Assembly: GCA_963277665.1 (NCBI GenBank) | Contig: OY728165.1 | Coordinates: 1,152,362,050-1,152,426,049 of the forward strand | Direction of reading: 5' to 3' | From: Viscum album | Taxonomy: Eukaryota; Streptophyta; Magnoliopsida; Santalales; Viscaceae | Length of the DNA: 64,000 nt | The notes under the pieces: generated by a model | What the model was told of the DNA's origin: nothing | Databases searched by the model: none | What the model saw: only the letters and a program-made list of their open reading frames with translations | Program-made: the position numbers and the translations under genes | Part shown: positions 1 to 9,077 of the stretch, in pieces | How positions within the stretch are numbered: position 1 is the first letter of the stretch | How the letters are laid out: every line of letters starts with the position of its first letter

Positions 1-1396
1 AGAATATATTTTTACAATTTAATACAATGTTGGTCATTGGTTGTAATTTCACATTTAAACCAGACATAATCAAGTGTCAATCTTTATATATATATTGTTT
101 CCTAAAAACACGCTATTTATTTTAACAGGAGGATTTAATTATAAAATTAATTAATGCAACTTCTATGTTATGAATTTGGTAAAATAGATTTCATTTTTGA
201 ATTCGGAATATGAAATATAGCTTAGGATGAAATTTTGGCATTGTTCTGAAAAACATCAATTTTTGATGAATAGTGAAACTACTAAGTGGTAGTTAAAAAA
301 ACTGAATTTTTCATAAAACTTAATTTTGCCGCTTCTGTGAATGGAATTTCGAAAATCCGAGAGACACGGTTAATATCAAGGACTAAAATGTGGTTCAATG
401 AGATGAAAATAATTTTTTGGTGAATAGTAACTTTTTACTTTTTTTACCTCGGTTAATAGTAAATTGGGTAACTAAGGGTAAATATGATATTAATATTACA
501 CTAACACATGTCATAATTCTATTGGACAAGTGTAATTCGACCAAAAACAAACTTAGGAATAAAATATGACAATTTAGGCCCACTTGGATTAGATTAGGAC
601 ATTTATTATTAATTTATTTAAAGAAAGGTTAAAATAGATAAAATCAAAGTTTAATAAGTAAATCATTTTTAATATGGGGTTATACATAAGATAAATTCGA
701 TTTTAAATATTCATTAGAAAGCTAAAAAGATTTCCTACATGATGGTATTTTATTTGTAATTTTTAGACATAAAATAATTTAATTTATTTATGACACAACG
801 ATGATGCAGTAATTATCTTATTAATGAAATATTGACATAATTGATGTTATAAACACCAAAATAAATGTAATTTCAGATTTTTTATGAATTCCACTAATTT
901 TCTAGGTTATTATGATATATTAATGTTGATTTAATCAACTTGGTTCGAACATTTAATTCTGTTATGACTTTCACAAAAATCATATATCAAATTGTGTCAA
1001 AATTGACACAAAATAGTTTTTAAATCAAATATTATATTATTAATTGTTATTGTATTCCTAAAAATCTAAGGTTCGGCCAAATGACTTAGATAAGGATATA
1101 TATTTTAATAATAAACAATTTGGGGTTCGTTTGGAATGTTATAGTAAGTGTATTAACCATATAGTGAAAGAAAACAAAAAGACACGGTAAAAGTAAAATT
1201 ATTTAACTTAGAGTTAAATCTAATTGATAAGGTTAAAATAATACCCTAAACTTGTCTAAATCTTATTGGTTGATAGGATTTCGACCCATCCCCACTTTAG
1301 CTTCGAAATAAGTCCATTTGGAACCATTATAAACCGATTTTGACTTTAATATAAAATAATATTTTGAGATATTCCTAAGGTGCCCCTCTCCTCCCC

Positions 1397-1405
1397 TATA
1401 AAAGG
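1397..1405 (+). promoter_or_regulatory. LTR1 TATA box (TATAAAAGG)
   Basis: TATAAAAGG lies just after a pyrimidine-rich stretch of CTC and CCC blocks, the only strong TATA match in the LTR in sense direction. A start about 30 bp downstream (near 1430, in a CACACC context) is inferred. The flanks are more GC-rich than the rest of the LTR and are conserved in all three LTRs. Confidence 0.7.
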
Positions 1406-1739
1406 ACACCTCCTACCCCTCCTCCTCACACCAATTTGAGCACTCATGCTCGGCCAACCCCTGCCAAAATCTCTTCTCCACTTCCCTAGAAACATCCTAG
1501 AGGTTATGGTCTTACTCAAAGACCAATTCTAGTGCCCTAAGAGGAGGTCTCAAAGAGGCACTTCAAAGAAGAGGTAATTACCGTTACCAATTCTTTCATC
1601 TTTATTTCTTCTTCCACTTCTTCTTCTTAGGTTGTTTCATTATGAAGTAATAACATCAGTATCACTCATATACTGATATGTTATTATAAGTATGAAACAA
1701 CCCTATTTCACCATCTATCCATCCTACGGAAAAAGAAAT

Positions 1740-1784
1740 CACCGCGCGTGCGTACGTACGGAATACCGTCTCCACGCCGTGGTG
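1740..1784 (+). other. LTR hairpin 1 with palindromic GTAC loop
   Basis: The shared core (positions 1749-1774) contains the 10-nt palindrome CGTACGTACG and then ACCGTCTCC. Arms are CACC..GCGTG and CACGC..GGTG, which pair except for a small internal bulge. In LTR2 one arm base changes C to T, which still allows a G-U pair in RNA. The core carries one difference from hairpins 2 and 3 (GGAATACC instead of GGACTACC). Confidence 0.65.
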
Positions 1785-1925
1785 TAATCTATTTTCCACC
1801 ACCACCTTACATGGATGGGTATAATGGTGTAAAGAATAAATATACATAGTTATTAAAACATCATATTGATTCTGATATATTTTATAATCCACTCCAATTC
1901 AATTCAATATTTATAGAAATGATAT

Positions 1926-1970
1926 CATCGCTCGTGCGTACGTACGGACTACCGTCTCCACGACGCGATG
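1926..1970 (+). other. LTR hairpin 2 with palindromic GTAC loop
   Basis: Arms CATCGC-TCGTG and CACGA-CGCGATG pair over 11 bp with a single bulged base, around the same loop core as hairpin 1 (CGTACGTACG followed by GACTACCGTCTCC). The arm sequence is unrelated to the arms of hairpins 1 and 3, so pairing, not sequence, is shared. Confidence 0.7.
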
Positions 1971-2123
1971 AGATTCATTCTCCATGTTAACCATTTAAGA
2001 ATGATTATAATGTATATATAAGAAATAATAATTAAATATATGACATTATAAAGCTACTGGATTTATGTATATATATACATATGTATGTCATCTACTTACT
2101 TCCATTTCAAGACAATAAGGAAA

Positions 2124-2179
2124 GAAAAACAGCGTTCATGCGTACGTACGGACTACCGTCTCCATGAACGGTGTTTTTC
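2124..2179 (+). other. LTR hairpin 3 with palindromic GTAC loop, 17-bp stem
   Basis: Arms 2124-2140 and 2163-2179 pair over 17 bp with one mismatch (GAAAAACAGCGTTCATG against its partner). The loop is 22 nt and holds the palindrome CGTACGTACG and the shared ACCGTCTC tail. It is the strongest of the three hairpins and is unchanged in LTR2 and LTR3. Confidence 0.75.
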
Positions 2180-2191
2180 ATTTTATTTATC

Positions 2192-2216
2192 TATATATTA
2201 TATATATATATATATA
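2192..2216. repeat. AT dinucleotide run in LTR1
   Basis: A nearly pure TA/AT run about 25 bp long lies just after hairpin 3. Copies 2 and 3 differ from copy 1 in its first bases (CTATCTATTA against CTATATATTA), as expected for a microsatellite. Confidence 0.8.
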
Positions 2217-3765
2217 CTGAATATATATGATATATAAATCATATTTTATATTCTGGAAGTAAGTAAATCATGATATAAGTAATAATGATGTCAAGAACAA
2301 CAAGTCAAAACACCTACGATAAATGAAACGATTTTACCCAAAACGCTTCTTTAACATGGAATTTACAAAAGAACGGGTAATATAATGTCATAAGTGAACC
2401 ATATATGATATCATAACAATGAATATGATTCTGTAATAAGTCAATGACATTATTTTAATCATTATACCGGAGGTTCGGACACATACGAAGCAAATTGGAC
2501 CTAAGGTAAGGGAAATATCACAATCTCATTTTTATCCGAGATTGATTATTCGTAAGTATTTACTGGGGTGTATTTTATCATCCACATCCATGTTCCCTCA
2601 ATATGAAATATTGTTTCCATCCACTTGCAATAGTTTAAATCCAATTTTACCCTTAGGTGAGTTTTTAGTAAAGAATATGAAAGGAATCTTTTGTCGTTTT
2701 TCCGTACGAGGTACTTTTTGACTTTTCCGACAAAAGTACGAAGAATGTTTTTTTTAACTTATACGGCATGAATGGATTTTTAAAACATTATTTCCAAGAA
2801 GCTTCCTTTACAAGTTTTCAAGTTTATTTTTAATCAACTTCTTTTAGTTTATAATTGTATGACATGTTAAGAAAAGAAAAGTGTTTTTGAAAAAGAAAGG
2901 ATATTTTCCTCAAGAATGGAGTTAAAGTGTTTTATCAAAATTATTTTCCATCTAAGATAATAAAGGGTTCTGTTTTTATCCCTTTAATTACATTGATTTG
3001 ATTATGTTGTGAGGGAATTATTTTTATGAAGTCATTTGCCTTATATGATTTTATGATGTCATGATGTTTCAAGAATCCCATTTTTGTTACATGTGTTATG
3101 CAATGATGTATGTTTTATGATTATGTGGCACACATAAGAAAGGATTCATTATAAGATGGGTGGGACCTATATCTCCCTCCAATGCATTGGGTAAAGATTT
3201 TATATCTCATGAGATAGACATGGATGAAATGGTAGGTTATACCGGTTCAGTGAAACAGGACTGAAACGAGGGTTACTCGATTCAGAAAGGGACTTTGTCC
3301 ACTAAGATAGTCTTGGAAATGAGTCTTGACTAACAAGAAATGATTTTCTATGATTATGTGTGTATGCCACAAAGTTTCATGTTTTATGTTATGATTATTG
3401 GGATTACATTTCACTTCTATGATATATCCCATGTTATGATATTATGAGCTCTTTTGCAGGTTCAGATTTCCAAAAGCTATGTATATGATGTGATTGATTT
3501 TTCTTTTGTTTACCCTTACAGAGCATTTGAGCTCACCCTTTTATGTTTTCTTTTCCCCAGGATATAAAGAAAGGTTTTAGGTAAAAAAAAAGGAAGATCT
3601 TTATGGGAGATGTTGAAGATCTTCCACCTTGATTAGAAGATTACGTTCCGAGTTTCCAAAGACACTAAACTATTACGATCCTTGTGTGTGTGTTTTTGTT
3701 ATGTACTAAGTATTCCGCAAAAGAAATGTAATGTAAATGTACGTCAGGCTTCGGGTCTCTACAGT

Positions 3766-3777
3766 TGGTATCAGAGG
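3766..3777 (+). promoter_or_regulatory. Primer-binding site, copy 1 (tRNA-iMet type)
   Basis: TGGTATCAGAGG matches the plant initiator tRNA-Met primer site TGGTATCAGAGC at 11 of 12 bases and begins two bases after the LTR end CA. It fixes the orientation of the element and the 3' edge of the LTR. Confidence 0.93.
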
Positions 3778-3846
3778 AAAGGTTTAGTCAACCTTTGGAA
3801 ACTAGGATGCGAAAACGTTAGTGAGATTCCTAGAGATATTTCTAAG

Positions 3847-4020
3847 GTATGTCTAGGGATGTCCCTAGGGATAAGTATACGTATAGGTTATAGTAATAGA
3901 ATTACGCTAACGATCATAGAATTAAACCTAAGATGTTGGATATTGAAGGTAATCCCCCTTTATTATGTTGTTTTCCCTAGCATGATTTTTGCCTCTCACA
4001 CTATTCTTTTTGGGTTTTAG
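3847..4020 (+). other. Probable short leader intron directly upstream of gag, copy 1
   Basis: The donor AAG|GTATGT at 3847 and the acceptor TTTTGGGTTTTAG ending at 4020 enclose 174 bp of T-rich sequence. The acceptor lies only three bases before the gag ATG (ACA ATG G). Both sites are intact in copy 2 (10744-10917). A small sense frame crossing this stretch ends at the acceptor TAG and is more likely intron than protein. Confidence 0.45.
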
Positions 4021-4023
4021 ACA

Positions 4024-5139
4024 ATGGCTGGAACCCGAAGGAACCGTGTTGATCAATGCAATGGACAATGCAATGATTGCCCTCCTGAACAAACAAATGT
4101 TATGGGAGATGGAGTGCAAAATCTTATTGCTATACTTACACAAGCTATGAATCATTCTGGACTTCCAAATGAGCAGATAAGGGAACAATATTCTATTGAG
4201 TCCTTCATGAGGCAACGTCCACCTTCTTTTAGTGGGACTTCCGATCCACTTGTTGCTGAACAATGGATCAGTACCACTGAAAAGATATTTTCAGTTCTTC
4301 AATGTTCTGAACATGATAAAGTCATCTTAGCAGTATATCGTTTGGAAGGTGAAGCTGATCAATGGTGGAATCTTATCAAGAATACGAGGCCAAGGGATGA
4401 AATTGAGTCCATGGAATGGAACGAGTTCAAGAACTTGTTTTTCAGTAAGTACTTCCCTCGTATTCTTCGAACAAAGATGGAAAAGGAGTTTATTGAGCTG
4501 AAGAAGAAGGATGATGAATCTGTCGGTATATACGAAGCGAATTTTACAAGACTTGCAAGGTATGCATCTGGCATTATCATCCAACCTGAAAGTAAAGTTG
4601 ATCGATTTTTCAGTGGCTTAAAACCAAGTCTTCGAAGGGAATTAGCTATAAGACACTTCAGTAGCTATGAAGAAATTGTGCGTTGTGCTATCAAGGTAGA
4701 AATGGAAGTTGGTGTTACATATCCATCTCATGGTTTTGACAAGAAACGAAAGATGGAGTTCAAGGAGAAATCTCATAATAATGGTGAAAAGAATATGAAT
4801 GTTTCCTTATGCACAAAGTGTGGAAAGAAGAATGGTGGAGATTGTCTTAAAGGAACTAGAAAATGTTTTAAGTGTGGAAAAGAAGGTCATCGAGCAGCTG
4901 AGTGTCGAAGTAATGGAAAAAGGGTTTCTAATGATGTGAATAAAGCAAACACTGTAGAGAACGCACCACCAACACTTCAATGCTTCAAGTGCAAGGAAAT
5001 GGGGCATTATGCTAATAATTGCCCTAATCCAAGGGTTAGTGATGATCAAAATGAGCAACCACTGAAGGCAAAGGACAAAGGGAAATCACATGCGATCACT
5101 ATTGGAAATATTGAATATGACAACGATGTGGTGGAATGA
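4024..5139 (+). CDS. gag: Gag polyprotein of the gypsy element, copy 1 (371 aa)
   Basis: This is the structural protein that would form the virus-like particle and bind element RNA in the cytoplasm. Residues about 65-230 match the plant retrotransposon gag domain (PSFSGTSDPLVAEQWI, YRLEGEADQWW, FKNLFFSKYFP, FIELKK, FTRLARYA, FFSGLKPSLRR). A basic linker (239-259) leads to three zinc-knuckle-like motifs: C263-C266-N270-C274, where the expected histidine is Asn, then C281-C284-H289-C294 and C320-C323-H328-C333, both CX2CX4HX4C. The start is the first ATG after a leader acceptor site and has G at +4. The frame ends 1.3 kb before the PPT with no protease or reverse transcriptase after it, so it is a stand-alone gag. 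Family assignment is firm; whether it is expressed is unknown. Confidence 0.93.
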   Translation: MAGTRRNRVDQCNGQCNDCPPEQTNVMGDGVQNLIAILTQAMNHSGLPNEQIREQYSIESFMRQRPPSFSGTSDPLVAEQWISTTEKIFSVLQCSEHDKVILAVYRLEGEADQWWNLIKNTRPRDEIESMEWNEFKNLFFSKYFPRILRTKMEKEFIELKKKDDESVGIYEANFTRLARYASGIIIQPESKVDRFFSGLKPSLRRELAIRHFSSYEEIVRCAIKVEMEVGVTYPSHGFDKKRKMEFKEKSHNNGEKNMNVSLCTKCGKKNGGDCLKGTRKCFKCGKEGHRAAECRSNGKRVSNDVNKANTVENAPPTLQCFKCKEMGHYANNCPNPRVSDDQNEQPLKAKDKGKSHAITIGNIEYDNDVVE

Positions 5140-5664
5140 TTAAGTGTTTATGTAATGGGATTCCAAAATAATGTTGTATCATTGAGTATTGCAATATTTA
5201 TTGATGTGGTATTCAAAGTGATTGAGATATTTTTTGGGAATAAGATGATATGCGCATAATGAAGACGAGAAAATGAAATGTTTAATAGTATTCATGAGCT
5301 CATGATTCATATAAGGACTAAGTGATATCATGGTTTGAGTATATAGAATTTTGAGGATTTTGGTATGTGGAAAGTGTTAACTTTTAACTGAACTCATGTT
5401 TTCACTAAGGTATTCAAGAGTATACATGATTAAGGACTTTGAATGTTTGGAATGTGACCAACAAAACATATCTTATGATATATGGGGATCAACGATGATA
5501 TTAAATCTCTGGTAATTGTTTTCACTATGTTATGAGAGTGGACTGCAGTATTAGGGATAAGCCTAAAGATTGGAATGGATTGTGTTGGACGTAAGTTAGT
5601 ATTGTTTAAGGATAGAAATTTTTTTCGATATTTTTGATGGGATGTTATAGTAATATAGTTTTGG
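5140..5664. other. Non-coding internal sequence after gag, copy 1
   Basis: This AT-rich stretch follows gag, where protease and reverse transcriptase would normally begin. I see no pol motif in any frame. Its match in copy 2 (12037-12561) is nearly identical. It probably remains from a large pol deletion or replacement. Confidence 0.6.
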
Positions 5665-5669
5665 AAAAA
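5665..5669 (-). terminator. T5 run, possible Pol III terminator, copy 1
   Basis: Read on the minus strand this is TTTTT, starting at the base after the paired end of the tRNA-like unit at 5670-5783. Plant Pol III commonly stops at runs of four or more T. Copy 2 has the same run at 12562-12566. Confidence 0.45.
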
Positions 5670-5783
5670 GGACAACCTGCAGGACGGGCGACATCCCATC
5701 GCTTCGGACAAGGCTGTGGGAATCGAACCCACAACCGAAGTGCGACTGGCCTTTATCGCCTACCACTGACCTACAGGAAGTCC
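5670..5783 (-). ncRNA. Antisense tRNA-like Pol III unit inside the internal region, copy 1
   Basis: This is a GC-rich block of 114 bp in AT-rich surroundings. On the minus strand it has an A-box-like TAGGTCAGTGG (5763-5773) and, 33 nt later, a perfect B box GGTTCGATTCC (5719-5729) within a T-arm of GTGGG and CCCAC. A stem GCGAT/GTCGC lies between them at the anticodon-arm position, with an 8-nt loop. A CTTCGG/CCGAAG pair encloses the T-arm. The ends GGACTTCCTGTAGG and CCTGCAGGTTGTCC pair at 11 of 14 positions, and a T5 run follows at once. There is no normal 7-bp acceptor stem or CCA-adjacent geometry, so it is not a standard tRNA gene. A tRNA-derived SINE head or a small Pol III RNA are both possible. 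Confidence 0.5.
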
Positions 5784-6439
5784 CTGTTTAGTAGAAACTA
5801 GTTTTATTATATTAAGCAGTATGATATATGAAGTATAAGTCCATTTTAGGAACCATATATGATTAATCTCACTATAGATCGATTTATGCATATAATTTTT
5901 TCTAACCTTTTGTTTGAGACAGATGGAATGACCCGTCATTCTATCACATGATCTGCTAACACTTCACGAAGAACAAATTCAACTTCATTTATTTAAGAGA
6001 TGAAGTGGAAATTGTTCAAGGCACGAACAACAGTGAGATTGTACCAAAATAAAGTAAGTATTTATTCTAATTCAAATTTTCAACTTTAGGGGAAATGATC
6101 TTGAAAACCAAAAATGTTGTCCTAGTGATCTTATACCTGATGAATCAGATGGTACCTTATATCATCACAAATCTATGGATTTGTGATTACTGGCTTTTCC
6201 ATAGCCATGTTCTCTACCACTCTCCATCAGAACATGATGGTTAGATTTCTCTTCCATATCCATATTTTCTCCTATGTGGAAACCCAATGATTAGTTTATT
6301 TGGGTAACCATTAAGTTTCATACTTTTTTTTAAAGATTGGTTTTGATATTCCTTTTTACGATGTGGGTTTATATTAAAGAAACTTTCGAATAGTAAACCA
6401 TTTATAACCCCGACGAATTTCGAGGGCGAAATTCATTTT
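5784..6439. other. Non-coding 3' internal sequence with a Tekay/Del-type end motif, copy 1
   Basis: No open frame of note is present. The last 30 bases (about 6410-6436) read GAATTTCGAGGGCGAAATTC, close to the GAATTTCGAGGACGAAATT block that sits just before the PPT in Tekay/Del-type gypsy chromoviruses. That block places the parent lineage although pol is absent. Confidence 0.6.
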
Positions 6440-6452
6440 AAGGGGGGTAGAA
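6440..6452 (+). promoter_or_regulatory. Polypurine tract before LTR2
   Basis: AAGGGGGGTAGAA lies directly before the LTR start TGTAACAGCCC at 6453. This is the priming site for plus-strand DNA in LTR elements and sets the 5' edge of the LTR. Confidence 0.9.
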
Positions 6453-8294
6453 TGTAACAGCCCAAGATTTTATAAAAAATATTCTTTTTAATTTTATTAA
6501 TGTCTTGTGTTGTACGCTACACCAAAAGGAGCTTGCACAACACGCATCCTTGACTTGCCTTGCATTACACGCAATCGCGACCTTCCTCGATAGCGTGTGT
6601 AATACGCAATACCGAGTTTCACTAAACAACGATATGCTATTAAAATATTATTAAAACTAGCCGGTATGAATAGTAATAACCACTTTTTAAAATTCTGTAA
6701 ATCTTATTTTTCAAAATGAACTTCATTTTTGGATTCGGAGTATCGAATTTAGCCTAAGGTGAAATTTTGGTACATTTCGGATAACTTTCATATTCTGATG
6801 AATAGTGAAAATTACTAAATTATAATTAAAAACAACTTTTTTAATCGAAATAATTAATAGTGATAAATTATTAATTTGAGTGGTTTTAAAGTATATTTAG
6901 AATATATTTTTACAATTTAATACAATGTTGGTCATTGGTTGTAATTTCACATTTAAACCAGACATAATCAAGTGTCAATCTTTTGATATATATTGTTTCC
7001 TAAAAACACGCTATTTATTTTAACAGCAGGATTTAATTATAAAATTAATTAATGCAACTTCTATGTTATGAATTTGTTAAAATAGATTTCATTTTTGAAT
7101 TCGGAATATGAAATATAGCTTAGGATGAAATTTTGGCATTGTTCTGAAAAACATCAATTTTTGATGAATAGTGAAACTACTAAGTGGTAGTTAAAAAAAC
7201 TGAATTTTTCATAAAACTTAATTTTGCCGCTTCTGTGAATGGAATTTCGAAAATCCGAGAGACACGGTTAATATCAAGGACTAAAATGTGGTTCAATGAG
7301 ATGAAAATAATTTTTTGGTGAATAGTAACTTTTTACTTTTTTTACCGCGGTTAATAGTAAATTGGGTAACTAAGGGTAAATATGATATTAATATTACCCT
7401 AACACATGTCCTAATTCTATTGGACAAGTGTAATTCGACCAAAAACAAACTTAGAAATAAAATATGACAATTTAGGCCCACTTGGATTAGATTAGGACAT
7501 TTATTATTAATTTATTTAAAGAAAGGTTAAAATAGTTAAAATCAAAGTTTAATAAGTAAATCATTTTTAATATGGGGTTATACATAAGCTAAATTCGATT
7601 TTAAATATTCATTAGAAAGCTAAAAAGATTTCCTACATGATGGTATTTTATTTGTAATTTTTAGACATAAAATAATTTAATTTATTTATGACACAACGAT
7701 GATGCAGTAATTATCTTATTAATGAAATATTGACATAATTGATGTTATAAACACCAAAATAAATGTAATTTCAGATTTTTTATGAATTCCACTAATTTTC
7801 TAGGTTATTATGATATATTAATGTTGATTTAATCAACTTGGTTCGAACATTTAATTCTGTTATGACTTTCACAAAAATCATATATCAAATAGTGTCAAAA
7901 TTGACACAAAATAGTTTTTAAATCAAATATTATATTATTAATTGTTATTGTATTCCTAAAAATCTAAGGTTCGGCCAAATGACTTAGATAAGGATATATA
8001 TTTTAATAATAAACAATTTGGGGTTCGTTTGGCATGTTATAGTAAGTGTATTAACCATATAGTGAAAGAAAACAAAAAGACACGGTAAAAGTAAAATTAT
8101 TTAACTTAGAGTTAAATCTAATTGATAAGGTTAAAATAATACCCTAAACTTGTCTAAATCTTATTGGTTGATAGGATTTCGACCCATCCCCACTTTATCT
8201 TCGAAATAAGACCATTTGGAACCATTATAAACCTATTTTGACTTTAATATAAAATAATATTTTGAGATATTCCTAAGGTGCCCCTCTCCTCCCC

Positions 8295-8303
8295 TATAAA
8301 AGG
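8295..8303 (+). promoter_or_regulatory. LTR2 TATA box
   Basis: TATAAAAGG is identical to the LTR1 box and has the same pyrimidine-rich upstream flank. It lies 1.84 kb from the LTR start. Confidence 0.7.
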
Positions 8304-8637
8304 ACACCTCCTACCCCTCCTCCTCACACCAATTTGAGCACTCAAGCTCGGCCAACCCCTGCCAAAATCTCTTCTCCACTTCCCTAGAAACATAATAGAG
8401 GTTATGGTCTTACTCAAAGACCAATTCTAGTGCCCTAAGAGGAGGTCTCAAAGAGGCACTTCAAAGAAGAGGTAATTACCGTTACCAATTCTTTCATCTT
8501 TATTTCTTCTTCCACTTCTTCTTCTTAGGTTGTTTCATTATGAAGTAATAACATCAGTATCAATCATATACTGATATGTTATTATAAGTATGAAACAACC
8601 CTATTTCACCATCTATCCATCTTACGGAAAAAGAAAT

Positions 8638-9077
8638 CACCGCGCGTGCGTACGTACGGAATACCGTCTCCACGTCGTGGTGTAATCTATTTTCCACCAC
8701 CACCTCACATGGATGGGTATAATGGTGTAAAGAATAACTATACATAGTTATTAAAACATCATATTGATTCTGATATATTTTATAATCCACTCCAATTCAA
8801 TTCAATATTTATAGAAATGATATCATCGCTCGTGCGTACGTACGGACTACCGTCTCCACGACGCGATGAGATTCATTCTCCATGTTAACCATTTAAGAAT
8901 GATTATAAAGTATATATAAGAAATAATAATGAAATATATGACATTATAAAGCTACTGGATTTATGTATATATATACATATGTATGTCATCTACTTACTTC
9001 CATTTCAAGACAATAAGGAAAGAAAAACAGCGTTCATGCGTACGTACGGACTACCGTCTCCATGAACGGTGTTTTTC
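8638..9077 (+). other. Three palindromic-loop hairpins of LTR2 (8638-8682, 8824-8868, 9022-9077)
   Basis: These match the LTR1 hairpins. Hairpin 1 has one arm change (CACGTCG for CACGCCG) that keeps pairing as G-U in RNA. Hairpins 2 and 3 are unchanged. All three loops keep CGTACGTACG intact although the surrounding sequence varies. Confidence 0.7.

Larger units (their letters stand above)
1574..3560 (+). other. Possible introns in the LTR part of the leader
   Basis: Strong donor-like sites occur at 1574 (GAG|GTAATT) and 2506 (AAG|GTAAGG). Acceptor-like sites occur at 3460 (TTTTGCAG) and 3560 (TTTTCCCCAG). In copies 2 and 3 there is a further acceptor-like ATACAG before GAGGTTCGG (near 9366 and 16260), which is ACCGG in copy 1. 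If used, they would shorten a leader of about 2.6 kb with many upstream ATGs. This is inference from consensus only; no transcript evidence is available. Confidence 0.3.
1..3763 (+). repeat. LTR1 of the array (5' about 446 bp outside the window)
   Basis: This matches LTR2 from its position 447 onward. It ends with TCTACA at 3758-3763, followed after two bases by a primer-binding site. It contains a TATA box (1397), three related hairpins (1740-2179), an AT dinucleotide run and several splice-site-like sequences. From TATA position, U3 is about 1.9 kb and R plus U5 about 2.3 kb. It has no long sense reading frame, and the minus-strand frames of 60-76 codons look like chance. Confidence 0.92.

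Noticed and set aside
395..583. Repeated minus-strand frames of 60-111 codons in the LTRs and opposite gag (395-583, 1662-1892, 3247-3432, 3928-4263, 4327-4584 and their copies)
   Set aside because: They recur only because the array repeats, have no motif, and lie opposite gag or in non-coding LTR; they are shadow or chance frames.
1740..2179. Hammerhead or other self-cleaving ribozyme in the LTR hairpins
   Set aside because: The hammerhead core CTGATGA with a matching GAAA is absent, and I could not fit another known ribozyme family.
1740..2179. CRISPR-like array from the spaced core repeats
   Set aside because: Only three cores per LTR, about 200 bp apart, in plant retrotransposon sequence; spacing and context exclude it.
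3682..4020. Plus-strand frame of 112 codons before gag
   Set aside because: It crosses the LTR end, PBS and predicted intron and ends at the acceptor TAG; no protein family is recognisable.
5670..5783. Standard nuclear tRNA gene
   Set aside because: T-arm and boxes fit, but there is no 7-bp acceptor stem at the right distance and the anticodon loop has 8 nt.
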